DNA from: Eulemur rufifrons
Lineage: Eukaryota > Chordata > Mammalia > Primates > Lemuridae
NCBI RefSeq assembly: GCF_041146395.1
Contig: NC_090984.1
Span: forward strand, 82,905,114-82,969,113
Length of the DNA: 64,000 bases
Direction: 5' to 3'
Shown here: piece by piece, positions 36,480 through 48,159 of the stretch
Layout: each line of letters opens with the position of its first letter
How positions within the stretch are numbered: position 1 is the stretch's first letter
Position numbers and translations under genes: made by a program
The notes under the pieces: generated by a model
The model's database searches: none
What the model saw: only the letters and a program-made list of their open reading frames with translations
Told to the model about the DNA's origin: nothing

Positions 36480-37855
36480 CCCCATTTTATTTTGAAAGGC
36501 CTGCCAACATCTGATCATCTTATCGTAACTCCATACTCTCTGTTTTATATTTTTCTCTTTTATAGTACTGTCAGTTCCAGTCCTTCTTATCATTTGCTTT
36601 TGAAGCCTTTTGATATCTTTGGCTTCTCCCTTTCCTTCCCGTCCTGCTCCCATTGATCTTTTTCCATGTCTGTTGTATCTTATCTTCTTCATTCCCACTG
36701 CCATCACCCTAATTCAGGCTCTTGGTGCTTTCTGCCAAGAATATTGTTATATCTTCCAAACTAGCCACCCATTAGTGTCACCTTCTATTCTTAACTGCAT
36801 GGCCCACCAAGCTAACTTTCTGAGGTATAAATCTGTTTTGGAGTGCTGCTTCTGGTTTTCAAAGAACAGCTCCGGTTCCATATTGAGAAACATTATTTCC
36901 CTTTGTCTACAAAAGGAATTTTAGCTCCTTAGCCAGGTCTTTATGGCCTTCGGTGACTGGTGTCCAACTAGTATTTACGTATTTGACATCCCAGCCAAAC
37001 TAGAATAACACTGATTCCTGTTTATATCCTTTTTTCCCCGCCCTGAATTTCTTTGTTCACTTTTCCCTTGACTTAATAATGCCATTTCAGTCTATCTCTA
37101 CTCATCGAAATCCTACCCATCTTTTTAAGATCCAGCTCAAATGCTGTCTTAGTAGCAGTAATATTTCCCTCTGAACTTTCATAGCTTTTAACTCTATGCC
37201 TTTTAAGTCATTTGCCACTTTGTTTTGCTTCTATGCCTTATTTGCCCAGTAAATTGTAAGCTGATACTCAGCTTTGTTTCCTGCATGGTACCTCTATTAG
37301 TTTCCTCTCACTGCTGTAACAAATTACCACAAACTCAGTGATTTAAGACATAATTAAGTCTTATTTTGGAATCAGAAATCCAAGATCAGTCTCACTGTGC
37401 TAAAGTCAAGGTGTCAGCAGGACTGGTCCCTTTTGGAGACTCTAGGAGAAATCTGTTTCTTTGCCTTTTACACCTTCTAAAGGTTGCCTGCATTCCTTGA
37501 CTCTGGCCCCTTCCTCCATATTCAAATCTAGCAGCATAGCATTTTTCAATCTCTCTGACTCTGCTTCCATTGTCATCTTTTTCTCTTTGACCCTCCTGCC
37601 TCCCTCTTATAAGAACATTGCAATTACACTGGGCCCACCTGGATAATCCAGCATAATCTCCCCATCTCAGGGTCTTTAATTTGATCATATCTGCAAGTCC
37701 TTTTTGCCATGTGAGGTAACATATACACAGGTTCCAGGGATTGGGACATGGATATCTTTGGGAGAAGTCATTATTCTGTCTGTCACAGTACCTGACATAC
37801 TTTCTTGCTCACAATAGGTGCTTATCAACTTCAGTAGTTGTTTAATGAATGCAGT
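36480..37855 (+). mobile_element. L2 LINE interrupted by a MaLR LTR
   Basis: RTRAF intron 3. L2 wording at 37,080-37,287 ('cccatctttttaagatccag', 'gccagtaaattgtaagctg'-like) resumes after the LTR at 37,794 with 'cttgctcacaataggtgctt' and a tail near 37,845. The upstream part (36,480-37,080) is less certain. Confidence 0.6.
37294..37787 (-). mobile_element. MaLR/MLT1-like LTR with 6-bp target duplication
   Basis: Flanked by gtacct at 37,288-37,293 and 37,788-37,793. Reads in reverse from TGTGACAGACAGAATAATG; on the plus strand it opens with 'tattagtttcctctcactgc' and contains 'aaggtgtcagcaggactggt'. Solo LTR, same type as 7.3-8.1 kb. Confidence 0.75.
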
Positions 37856-38699
37856 ATATATGAATGTTTACATGTACTGATTTGGAACATCAGTTTTTAC
37901 TAGTGCCTCAGACTTAAATTTCAGAAGCCTTATGACAAAAATCTTAAGGAAAACTGTAATTTGAGACTTTTTCTTAACTTTCAATATTAGTTTCCAAAAA
38001 AAATACTTGTGCTTTTATTCCTTTAGAAAATAAATGTTGAAATAAATCATAAGCCTTGCGGGCTTGATGTAGTATTAATTGATTTTGAGGACCTTTAACA
38101 AGGTCTTTTTATTTATCCTCCTCAGGTTGGTAGGAACTATAGGTGAGCTAATTGGTAATAAAGCATTCTCAGGTTTATTAAAAGTGTTTTTCAGCTATTC
38201 CCAAATAAATTCTTAGTCCCATCTCAATTTATTTCCATTTTACTGTTATTTATTCCATTTGTTCTATTTTTATAATCCTTCAGTCTTCAGTGGTAGGTGT
38301 CATATGATCGTGTATCTTTACAGTTGATTATAAGTACATCTATTTCTCAGTAATAGTGTGGTTTAATGGATTAATAAAAAGCTTATATATGAAAATGAAA
38401 TCAATATATAATTGAAAGGTAAATGGTATCAAGAGTATATTAAAAGTCTAAACTACAAAACAAGTTTTGTTTATTAAAATTTAGATTTCAAGAACAGACT
38501 TTTGAAAATTGGTTAAAGTAATACTGTTTTTTATCAGTAGGAGGTGCTGATGTTCTTTTGTGGTTTTACATTAATATATTGCCTTCTTGACTTTTAAGTT
38601 ACTTATTTGAAATTTGCTGAAACCACTGTGAATTTCTATTATTTCTGCTTTACCATTTTTAAAGCCTTTTGCTAGCTTGTCGATTAAGATGATTAAAAT

Positions 38700-39830
38700 C
38701 TGACTTAAATTGTTTTCGTTTACTTTTTTGATATTTCAGATTTGTAGAAAAATTGCACAAATAGTACAAAGAATTTTCATATACCCAGGTTCTGCAAATT
38801 TAACATTTTACTTCATTTGCTTTATCCCTCTCTCTATACAGACACACACCTGATTTTTTTTTCCTGAACCATTTGATAGTAAGTTGTAGGTGATTCCCTT
38901 TTACCATTAAATATGTCAATGTGCATGTCCTAAAAATGACTGTCTTATATAACCCCAGTATAATGACCAAAATCAGAAAGTTAACTCGGATAAAATACTG
39001 TTATCTTTAGCTGTTATTCCCATTTCACCAACTGCCCCCGCTCCCCCCAAAAAAATCCCCAAAGCAGACCTGGATTATGCATTGCATTTAGTTGTTATAT
39101 CTCTTTAGTCTCCTTTAATCTGGAACAATTCTTGTCTTTATTTGTGCTTGATGAAACTGACATTTATTTTGTAGAGTGTCCCTCAGTTTGAGTTTGTGTG
39201 GTGTTTCCTTTTGATTAGATTCAGGTTCAGGATTTATACTTTTGTTAGGAATAACACAGAAGTGATGTGTTCTTTTAAGTGCATAATACCAGGAGATATG
39301 TGATAGTGATATGTCCCATAACTAGTCATGTTAGCTTTGATCACTTCGTTAAGATTTCTCCACTGTAAAATTACTGTTTTCCCCTTTGTAATACCTTGCC
39401 GGGAGGTACTTTGAGACTCTGTCAGTATGCTTTTTTGCTCCTCAAATTTTCATTTGATGATTCTTGCTTGAATCAGTTATTATGTTGATGATTGCCAAGA
39501 GGTGTTTTTCTAATTAAGTTATCCTTCTACATTATTTGTTGGCTTTCTACTGTAAGGAGGAGCTTTCCCATCTCTCCAGTGTATTTGTTTGTTTGTTTAA
39601 ATCTGTGTGGATATATGGATTATTTTATTCAGTGGATCAGAATACTTTTTTATCATCACATATTTTGGTGCTTATACTCCTCCAGATTTGGCCAGTGGAA
39701 GCCTCTTCAGGCTAACTCCTGTCTGACTGAAATTTTAAGGCTTTTATTTTCCCCTCTTGTTTCATTAGCAAATCATGTAAACATTATAGCCTAAGGTGCC
39801 ATTTGGGGCATTTAGTTTAGTGAATTATTA
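38700..39830. mobile_element. Ancient L1 (L1M-type) 3' region
   Basis: RTRAF intron 3. Same region as 880-2,170: 'agaaaaattgcacaaatagt' near 38,747, 'gtttgtgtggtgtttccttt' near 39,193. Diverged and noncoding. Confidence 0.6.
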
Positions 39831-40325
39831 TATTATTAAGAGCTTTTGCTCATGAATTCTTTTTAAGTATTATTATTTTTCCAATGAAAGTAATAAAATC
39901 TACCTTTGGCATTCTAAATTTCACGTTTCCATCAGATAAGTTTTAGGTTTGTATATGATGGTGGTATATTTGAAGTGTTGCTTTTTTTTGGAAAGCAGGG
40001 TTTTTGGATTCTGTGTACAACATTCAAAAGAAGATTGGGGATAAACTTATTTTTTATTGAGTTTGTATTTAATCTTATGTAACCTATACTTACCCTGCTC
40101 CTATTCTTCTTTGCCAAGTTTTAGAGGAAGCTCTAAAAGCAGACTTTTCCCCTCTTAAAATTTAGATGTTTGAAATGATTTCCTTTAGAAATATTAATAA
40201 AAAGATATTGTGTCAAGTATTTCAGTAATAATTTTAGCTTAATCAAAAAGATTGAATCACACTGTTTTGTTAGATTTCCTGTAGCAAAAATTAATTTTGA
40301 TTGGATGAGTTGTTTTCTACTTACA

Positions 40326-40639
40326 CAGATTGAGCATCCATAATACAAAAATCTAAAAAATGCTTCAAAATTGGAAACTTTTTGAAAGCCAACATGAGGA
40401 CACAAGTGGAAAATCCTATATACCTACTTAACACAGACTTTGCTTCATGCACAAAATTATTGAGAATATTATATAAAATTATCTTCAGACTGTGTGTATA
40501 AGGTATATATGAAACATAAATGAATTTTGTGTGTAGACTTGTATCCTATCCCCAAGATATCTCATTCTGTATATGCAAATATTCCAAAATCCGAAACATT
40601 TCTGGTTCCAGGAATTTCTGAGAAGGGATACTCAGCCTG
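40326..40639. mobile_element. Tigger/MER2-like nonautonomous element
   Basis: Starts cagattgagcatcc and ends gggatactcagcctg, imperfect inverted ends, followed by TA. The inner 'ttggaaactttttgaaagcc' and 'aaaatccgaaacatttctgg' fit the Tigger/MER2 style. Ends 95 bp before RTRAF exon 4. Confidence 0.65.
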
Positions 40640-40734
40640 TAGTAAGTTTGGCTCATTTAAATTCAGTAAATTAGCAGTGTTTATTTTACCTCGAGTTGCA
40701 GTTCTACAGATTATATTTTTGCCTATTTTTATAG

Positions 40735-40821
40735 CTGAAAAATACAAGGACTCAGTACCCGATAACGCAAAAAATGCTGACAGTGCAACTAAAAATGCAG
40801 AGCCATTGATCAATTTGGATG
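40735..40821 (+). CDS. RTRAF: RTRAF exon 4
   Basis: Completes the codon for Ala96 and encodes residues to 124 plus one base: AEKYKDSVPDNAKNADSATK, then NAEPLINLD. This is a hydrophilic, Asn/Ala/Lys-rich linker. Acceptor tttttatag, donor G|GTGAGT, phase 1 on both sides, so skipping it would keep the frame. Confidence 0.96.
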
Positions 40822-40880
40822 GTGAGTATATAAATGCATAAAACTGATCAACAGTTTTGGTTTCCTAAATGGTTTTTATT

Positions 40881-41169
40881 TTTATTTTATTTTTATTTTT
40901 TGAGATAGTCTTGCTCTGTTGCCTGGGCTAGAGGGCCATGGCGTTAGCCTAGTGCACAACTACCTCAAACTCCTGGGCTCAACTGATCCTCCTGCCTCAG
41001 CCTCCCAAGTAGCTGGGACTACAGGCATGCACCACCATGCCCGGCTAATTTTTTCTATTTTTAGTAGAGACGGGGTCTTGCTCTTGCTCAGGCTGGTCTC
41101 CAACTCCTGAACTCAAGTGATCTACCTCCCAGAGTGCTAGGATTACAGGCATGAGCCACCACGCCTGAT
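40881..41169 (-). mobile_element. Alu in RTRAF intron 4
   Basis: Reverse Alu with a (TTTTA)-type tail and lemur-style left arm. Imperfect direct repeats: cctaaatggtttttatt at 40,864-40,880 and ccttaaatgttttttac at 41,170-41,186. Confidence 0.85.
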
Positions 41170-41829
41170 CCTTAAATGTTTTTTACTTCTTAGAATGAAG
41201 TCTAAGTTTACTTGGTTTTAGTAAATTAAGAAGGCTCCATGCAGACAGCATTTATGTTGCTATTTTATTCTGGTTTTTATGATCAGTTAAATGTACTTCC
41301 TCCCTCCCCTTACATATCAATATCTGAATGTGAAAATGCTGTTCTTTGATTTGCTCCTAGTAATTTGTGGTTTTCATTTCTATTTAACCATGGAGGTCAT
41401 CGTTTGCCTTCCTGGATGTGTAAATTTTTTTAAATCCAATGACACTGTGAGACAAATGGTAACATTTTTCATTATTTTAAGTCCCAGGTGTCTTTTAGTA
41501 ATTCTTTCCCCTTTTAAAAGTATGAAGATTCTAATTACCTAGATTATGATATGTTAAATATTCTTTCACTGGCTGATTCATTATGACCTATAATTTGGGA
41601 GTTATCCTTTTGAATGAATGCGCTTCTTGGACACTCCAGAGCCACTGCTTAGAGAAAAGGTTTTGGCAAACTGCCCGTTGAAGTTATCTATGAATTAAAA
41701 CTAACAGCCTTGGGAAGAAATGTTGATTAAAAGTGCTACATAAATGGGCCTTGCAGAAAAATTTACAGAACAAGCCTAATGTGAGTTAAATTAGTCATTT
41801 ATTGGATTTTTCAGTTTGGTCAATGAAAT

Positions 41830-41990
41830 ACAGATGTTCTTCCACTTACAAGGGGATTACATCCCCTTGTAAATCGAGGAACATTTGTAGTTAAAAATAT
41901 CTTAAGTGAGAAATGCATTTGATATTTTGGTACCCATTGTAAAGTTGAGAAATCCTAAGTTCACCCATCGTGAGTCTGGAACCCTCTGGA
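41830..41990. mobile_element. Tigger-like fragment
   Basis: RTRAF intron 4. 'ttccacttacaaggggatta' near 41,841, 'cttaagtgagaaatgcattt' near 41,902 and 'cacccatcgtgagtctg' near 41,961 recall a Tigger nonautonomous element. Only part is left. Confidence 0.5.
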
Positions 41991-42208
41991 TAGTAATGAG
42001 AAAACCATTTATCTCATCAATTTACCTAATTTTTGATACTCTACACTGCTTTATGTTTTTTCTCTTCAGCAGCAGTTTTAAAAATTAGATTCGTTATTAC
42101 TAGAATATTTAAAATGTTTTTTGTAAGTTTATATGTTCACAAATATGTCTGATTATATGTTTGCAGAGCTATAAAGGGTTTTTGTTGTTCATTTTTAATC
42201 TTTTATAG

Positions 42209-42297
42209 TAAATAATCCTGATTTTAAGGCTGGTGTGATGGCTTTGGCTAACCTCCTTCAGATTCAACGTCATGATGATTACCTGGTAATGCTTAAG
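42209..42297 (+). CDS. RTRAF: RTRAF exon 5
   Basis: Residues 125-154: VNNPDFKAGVMALANLLQIQ, then RHDDYLVMLK. Acceptor cttttatag, donor AAG|GTCAGC. Phase 1 in, 0 out. Confidence 0.97.
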
Positions 42298-42459
42298 GTC
42301 AGCTGCATGTTCTTGATTCTTGATAGAAACTGCATATAGAAAGTCTTCATTTTCAAAATATTAACTATTGATAATTAAATTTATTGATTAAAATACAGTA
42401 GAGGAATGTGGGACATAAAGCAGATTTCATGATTTTATCTGTATTGGATTGTCTAGTAA

Positions 42460-42660
42460 TAACTAATATCAGGGAATGTTTATTGTGTGCCTGGCACTGT
42501 GTTAAATCCTTTGCAAAGATGATCTCATTCCGTTCTCCCAACAATCCTAGAGGTAGATGCTAATGTCCTTTTTAAAAAAAATTATACGTATATGAAGTAA
42601 TGGAGACTTAAAGGGGATAGATAAATAATGTCTAAGATGACAGAAAGTGATGGAGCTGGG
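42460..42660 (+). mobile_element. MIR SINE fragment
   Basis: RTRAF intron 5. 'tgtgtgcctggcactgtgtt' near 42,484, then 'ctcattccgttctcccaaca' near 42,523. Tail diverged. Confidence 0.65.
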
Positions 42661-44383
42661 ATTTTTAAGCACTCTGACCCTGTGGTCCATTCTTTTTTTT
42701 TTTTTACATTACTTCTGTTTAATCAGTCCTTTTAAGGATTCATCACCGGTATTCATTAAGATAGTGGAAAATGCCAAATTAGAAGCAGTGAATTTGGTCA
42801 AAAATATATACCCCCAAAATCTCTCTGAAAAATGAATGTTTATGTCTTCTGAATCCTCCATCCTAGATAAGGACACTCAATTCATACCTCCACTTCAGGG
42901 AGCCCAGTAATCTGAAAGAGTTCTCTTGTTTCTGAGAAAAAAATGTACTTCAGAAGATTTAGTCCTAGTAATTGTGAAAGTACAGGGGGTAGATCAGGGG
43001 AGTGGTACTTAAGATACCAGATTAGGAAATTATTTTAGAGATTATTACTGATTTTACAAGAGATTAAAGAGGTTTCAGTCAGACCTTGTGCATGTATATT
43101 ACTTTAAACTACTTTGTGATAAATTGAATAATTTCACTCTACCCAGAAGAGATTAAACCATAATTTTACCCTACTTTTTAGAATTATATATATTTAATGT
43201 CAGTTTTAACAAGAGAAAGACTGTCCTATTCTTAAATTATTACAATTTTCTATACTGAATCTGAATCTTAACTTGGATTTTCTCAACCCAGATTGGATGC
43301 CAAAAGATAAAAAGTTGTTTTCAGTGAAATTTAGCTGTTGCAAAGGCTTATTCTTTACCCAATTATGTAAATTGCCTTGGAACAGTTCTACAATGATCAG
43401 GTCAGCTTTAATCATGAACTAAGTGAGAAGAGAAATAGACAATGCATAGCATATTTGGTGTACTTTTGTTAGACTTTGAAAACCCAATGGGAGAAAGTAT
43501 AAATCAGCTACAACAAAAAGCTTTATAAAATTCTAGTCCAAGCTGCATATTAGACAACCCCTTTCAGTTGTTTTAAGAGGCATTCAAATAATACATGATA
43601 ATATGGCAAACATCTAAGGTTTGCCAAATATAAGAATCAATATATTAACTGTTTGGCAACCAGACTGTTTAATACATTTGCATTTACTGTTAAATATTGT
43701 TTTAATTAATCTTTTCCAAATATACCATTTGTTTTTTATTAAAAAGTTTTTCAAGTTTTCACTTATTTTTGAGTTGTAATTGTCATCCCTCTAAAATTCC
43801 ATTTTAAGAATCTTGTTTTTTAAGTGTGTGTACATGCATGCATTTGTGCCTGCCATAATGAAATGCCTTGGTGGTTTATAAAAAAAAACACCAACAATGT
43901 ATCCTTTGAAAGGTCTGAAAACATTTTACTGTAGTGAAGTGAAAAAAGCAAAGTATAAGCAATGTATATGATGGTGTATCCATGCATAAACATACTTGTA
44001 ATTTAATGGAGTTTTTGTAAGGATACATAAGAATCTGGTAACAATGATTGTCTTCTGGAGGGATAGCTAGGCTCCGGTAGGAATGAGACCTACTTTTTAC
44101 TATATGTATCCTTCTATAGTTAAAAAAAAAATTTTTTTTTAACCAGGGACATGTATTACCTATTCAAAAAATGCTTTTAATTGCATCATTCCATGTTATT
44201 AAATATTAAAAGAGTGAAAAATTTCATTACAACGGCTTGGTTTTTTTAATTTTTAATTTATTAATTCAACTAGGTAATTCTAACCTCATCAGACTGAGCA
44301 TCTTTATTCTCTAGGCTCAGAGAAGAACGGATGGCAGTTAAACAGCCTTTAATTAGTAAAAACAATGTTTTGGGTTTTTTTAG

Positions 44384-44452
44384 GCAATTCGCATTTTGGT
44401 TCAGGAGCGCCTGACACAGGATGCAGTTGCTAAAGCAAATCAAACAAAAGAG
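44384..44452 (+). CDS. RTRAF: RTRAF exon 6
   Basis: Residues 155-177: AIRILVQERLTQDAVAKANQ, then TKE. Acceptor ttttttag, donor GAG|GTATGT. Phase 0 on both sides. Confidence 0.97.
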
Positions 44453-44639
44453 GTATGTTTTTATAAATTCTAAATTAGTTACTAATGAAAATTTCTTCTG
44501 GTATTGTCATTAGTTTAAACTTCGCATGTATCTGTTTAAGGTATTCATTCTACATTACAACAACCTAGAGAAGGATAGCTTACTTTAGTGCAAATGAATT
44601 TGGTTCTTAAGCAAATTGAATGTATTCAGTCACTTGCCG

Positions 44640-44885
44640 GGCTGATAACTAATATCAGAGAGTGTTTACTGTGTGCCTGCCACAGTGAGGGGGTCATTTT
44701 TCATTGAAAAATGAACTTCATGTTTATTTCATGTCATACCTCAGAAAGGCTACCAATAGCACATCTAATTTCCTGGCATAAAACAGGAAAGTAATTTGAG
44801 AAAGTAATTTGGTTAAGGTCACCTAGTTGGTCAGTGGTAGAGCTCAGGCAGTCTGATTTAAGAGCCTGTGTTCTTGTGGAGGATA
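44640..44885 (+). mobile_element. MIR SINE remnants
   Basis: RTRAF intron 6. 'gtttactgtgtgcctgccac' near 44,665 and 'gtcacctagttggtcagtgg' near 44,818 are two parts of one old MIR. Confidence 0.55.
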
Positions 44886-46476
44886 GGGGATAAGGTTCCA
44901 TGTGTGGCAGTCCGTAAGCTTTTTGGTCTGCCCAGGTGAGGGGGTAGAGGGCTCTATTGGATTGTAAGGTTCACGGTACAGGTGACAAACAGTACCGTCT
45001 TTCAGTCCTGCTTTGTAGGCTGAGAAAGCTATATACCATAACTACCTTCCCCTTAAAGATAATACTTAGGAGATATTTTTTGTTATATCAGAAACCCAAA
45101 TATCCCTAAAGTTTCATTGACTGTGAGACAGTGCGGAGAATGTCCTCAGGACTAGCTGTAGCTAGAGATATTTGAGTGTGTCTCTAGCACAACCGTCATT
45201 CTGGACTTTGGTCCCCACTTCCATCTCCCACTGTCTTTTGTCCTTTGACCCCTTTAGGCAGGCCCAGCAGTGTTAAAAGGTTACTAATTCCAGGGCAGTG
45301 TCTCTGAAAGACACTTTTTCTTCTAAAGGTTCTTATTAGCTTATTCATTATATATGAATCAGGCCACTGGAAATTAAAGATCAGCTTATTTCACTCACAC
45401 TATAGAACAGACAGCAAATTGTTCTGGCATAATAAAATCATTCATTCATTCAGCAAAACTCTGTCTTTGGTTTAAAAGGCAGGCAAATAAGGGCATAGCC
45501 AAATCTCTTTGCTCTGGTTTGCAAATTAACATTTAGTTTTCTTTTCAGTGCTCCAAATCTTAATTTTAGTGTCATCTCAAAAGATACCACCCTATAATAA
45601 TTAGTGTACTTGTTTATAACCATTCATAACTAGTATTTGAGGCATGTGGTAATTTTCAGGGATAGCTATTCCTTGGTGGTCTTTTGGCAGACGGGGAAAA
45701 ATGGAGCCGCTGGTACCAGACCGCCATATGAAGCCACTCAGTACAGTTCTACTCTTTAATTTTGCTTACTGTACTTTCATACATATAACTTATTAACTAT
45801 TTTAAAACAGACGGAGCCTAGGTAAGTTTTCATTAATAGATTAGGCAAGTATTGAGCAGTGACTAAAGCATTTGAGTAGTGACAGCTTATATCTTTGAAA
45901 GTATAAGTAGTATTCTTTTATTGGTAATGATTTCATACGGTATAATCAGTGAAAGTCCAGATTGCCTGTCATTCTTATTTGGTATCATGAAAGTCACCAT
46001 CTTTGATATGTCTGTAGGTGCTGACTGGTTAAATGGTTTAGTTTTTCAAAGTAATTTCCAAATGAACTATCGAAAGTTAAATTATACATACAATCTGATA
46101 AACATCCTGCTGAGAAAATGTACAGTTTGTAAAGAAATTAATGTGCTCAGAAAGAAACTTGAGGAAAGTAAAGTAGGTAGTCCTATTTTTCCCGGCGTAC
46201 TGCTTACCGTAGTTAAAATGGAACTCTCCATAGCAGTAGTGACAAAGCCCTGCTGCAATATGGATGTATTATTTTATGTGCCTGGTCTAAAGGATTGGAT
46301 GGGCTGTAGAGCTTCCTGGTACATTTAAAGGCCCTCACTTCCTAATTGGTTGTTATATGGAAGAACTTGCTTGTCCCAAGATAGGCCCCTTGCCACTATA
46401 GCTGGCTGTTTTTCAGAGTTTTAGATGAGAAAAGATTGTTAATTACATAGTCTCATTTTGTCTTTTTTTACTAAAG

Positions 46477-46525
46477 GGCTTGCCTGTTGCTTTAGACAAA
46501 CACATTCTTGGTTTTGACACAGGAG
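46477..46525 (+). CDS. RTRAF: RTRAF exon 7
   Basis: Residues 178-193 plus one base: GLPVALDKHILGFDTG. Only 49 bp. Acceptor ttactaaag, donor G|GTAAGT. Phase 0 in, 1 out, so skipping would shift the frame. Confidence 0.96.
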
Positions 46526-46646
46526 GTAAGTGATTTTGTTCTGATTAAACTGTTTTTAGAGACTTGGTGAATACTTGGGGGAAAAATGAGTAAATGGTCT
46601 TAAATGCAAAAATTATATATTGATACAGTGTTCTTTTATAAAATAG

Positions 46647-46801
46647 ATGCAGTTCTTAATGAAGCTGCTCAAATTCTACGATTGCTGCATATAGAAGAGC
46701 TCAGAGAGCTACAGACAAAAATTAATGAAGCCATAGTAGCTGTTCAGGCAATTATTGCTGATCCAAAGACAGACCACAGACTGGGGAAAGTTGGAAGATG
46801 A
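46647..46801 (+). CDS. RTRAF: RTRAF exon 8, coding part
   Basis: Residues 194-244: DAVLNEAAQILRLLHIEELR, then a helical ELQTKINEAIVAVQAII segment ending DHRLGKVGR. The heptad-like Leu/Ile spacing suggests a C-terminal coiled-coil helix for partner binding. Acceptor aaaatag, stop TGA at 46,799-46,801. Confidence 0.97.
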
Positions 46802-46978
46802 ACACTGAGATTTCAGCTTCTCACCTACTTAGTACAGTTGGGAACCATGTACACTTCCGGCATGTGTTTGTAAATCAAATGTCACATTTTCGAGGGAGGA
46901 ATCCCAGGAAATTGACAATGTTCTAGAGATTTACCACCACTGCTTTTTTTCCTTAATAAAGTTTGGGAAAGTGGAATT
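46802..46978 (+). other. RTRAF: RTRAF 3' UTR
   Basis: Short 3' UTR of about 175 bp ending after AATAAA at 46,955-46,960; cleavage is expected near 46,975-46,980. A T-rich downstream stretch (46,977-46,986) fits a poly(A) element. Confidence 0.8.
46955..46960 (+). terminator. RTRAF: RTRAF poly(A) signal
   Basis: AATAAA in 'ccttaataaagtttggg', the first good hexamer after the stop codon. Confidence 0.85.
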
Positions 46979-47069
46979 TTTCTTTTTACTAATTAATCTG
47001 CTTCTTTCTCTTGTGATTGAGGTAATATGCCAACTTGGTCATAGAGACAATATAGATCCTTAAGTCATA

Positions 47070-47733
47070 GGAAAACTTAAAAGTTTTATTGGAATAATAT
47101 AGAAAATGTCTTTATTAATGTATTTTCTGTGGGTACTTCTGTAGAGGCACTTACAAGGATCAGAAAATATAGATTGAATCATTCTAGCACCTTTTGATAT
47201 AAATAGAAATGCACTGATGCAGAGGTAAAAAAATAATGTTAGACCTTTTGTTGGAAAACCATAAATAATTGGTCTTTCCCATCAGTTCTGCATTGCCTTC
47301 TCTATGTCAAGGTTTATGATCTTTAGGATTATATATTTTTACACTCATCACGTTTTAATTTCTTGGCCAGAAAGAATCCATAGCAAAAATCAGATTTAGA
47401 GTCTTAAACTCTAACTGGTTCTTAGTTGAATTTGACCTTTTAAATATGACGAATGTTTACAAAAAGTTGCTTTAATAAGCAACAATTAAAATTCTATTAC
47501 TTTAAAACTTGCAATAACAACCTTTGCTTTTAAAGATACAGTAGTAAAGATTGAGGTATAAACTTTTCACAAAATATACTTAGTCTTTTTGCACTAAAAA
47601 TGTTCATCTTGTATGTCCGGGAACTTCTCGTGGCCAATTCCTTTTCCACTTTCTTCGCCTTTGTTTGCAGTACATGTTCTTTAGGATCCAGGTTCTGACT
47701 GTAAACTCTAAGTCCACCTTTACATTGTCCTGT
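47070..47733 (-). other. NID2: NID2 3' UTR
   Basis: Minus-strand sequence after the NID2 stop (TAA at 47,734-47,736). Candidate AATAAA signals at 47,111-47,116 and 47,085-47,090; the second predicts an end near 47,070, a UTR of about 660 bp. No transposon is visible in it. Confidence 0.7.
47085..47090 (-). terminator. NID2: NID2 poly(A) signal
   Basis: AATAAA on the minus strand (TTTATT on plus). A second hexamer lies 26 bp before it in transcript direction, at 47,111-47,116. Confidence 0.65.
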
Positions 47734-47744
47734 TTACTTTCTTC
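47734..47744 (-). CDS. NID2: NID2 terminal coding mini-exon
   Basis: Only 11 coding bases: completes Gly and adds Arg-Lys-stop, giving the ending CPTGRK known from human NID2 as I remember it. Acceptor cctcacag. Without this exon, readthrough of the preceding donor would add about 17 unrelated residues. Confidence 0.85.
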
Positions 47745-47948
47745 CTGTGAGGATAGAATGGAGGGGGGGAGGTGAGTATTTTATAACTAAGTTGCAATAG
47801 CAAGTGTCTTTCATTTTGTGTATGGTTAAGCTAGGTAGATATATGAGCTCTCAGTAGTGGCAGCAGGGATAAGCTGGGCCAAGGGTAATCAAATTTCATG
47901 TAATCTCCCTGCTAATCCAGAGGAGCATCATGAAGCATGTCCATTTAC

Positions 47949-48061
47949 CTGTGGGGCAATAGGGGTAGACTGCAGTTATCCCGTAGAGATGAGATCGCTG
48001 CTCTGGGAGATACTCGTCAGTAAACTGACCACTGTCTTTATTTACTGATATAACACCATCC
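47949..48061 (-). CDS. NID2: NID2 penultimate exon
   Basis: Encodes [20 protein letters not shown], then a [15 protein letters not shown] segment that closes the propeller. Acceptor gttaccag, donor G|GTAAAT. Phase 2 in, 1 out; 113 bp. Confidence 0.95.
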
Positions 48062-48159
48062 CTGGTAACAGAAAGAATGAATTCATGGAGAGTCAATCAC
48101 TAGGTAAAAAAGATACAAGGTTAGAAACAGAGTCAGTTTCAAAAGAGAGAAATCTGCCA

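Larger units (their letters stand above)
31985..46801 (+). other. RTRAF: RTRAF gene, complete coding span
   Basis: RTRAF (C14orf166, hCLE, CGI-99) is a nuclear-cytoplasmic RNA-binding protein. It belongs to the tRNA ligase complex with RTCB, DDX1, FAM98B and ASHWIN, takes part in RNA transport granules and is reported to modulate RNA polymerase II transcription. Eight coding exons (31,985; 33,679; 35,853; 40,735; 42,209; 44,384; 46,477; 46,647) sum to 735 bp and splice in phase into 244 residues plus stop, the known length. All introns are GT-AG. No frameshift or premature stop is seen, so the gene looks functional. Introns hold MIRs, an L2/MaLR nest, an old L1, two Tigger-like fragments and an Alu; the remaining intron sequence is A/T-rich and I see nothing else in it. 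Confidence 0.97.

Noticed and set aside
45879..46328. 149-codon frame in RTRAF intron 6
   Set aside because: Begins at GTG, not ATG, and sits wholly in an intron; no recognisable protein.
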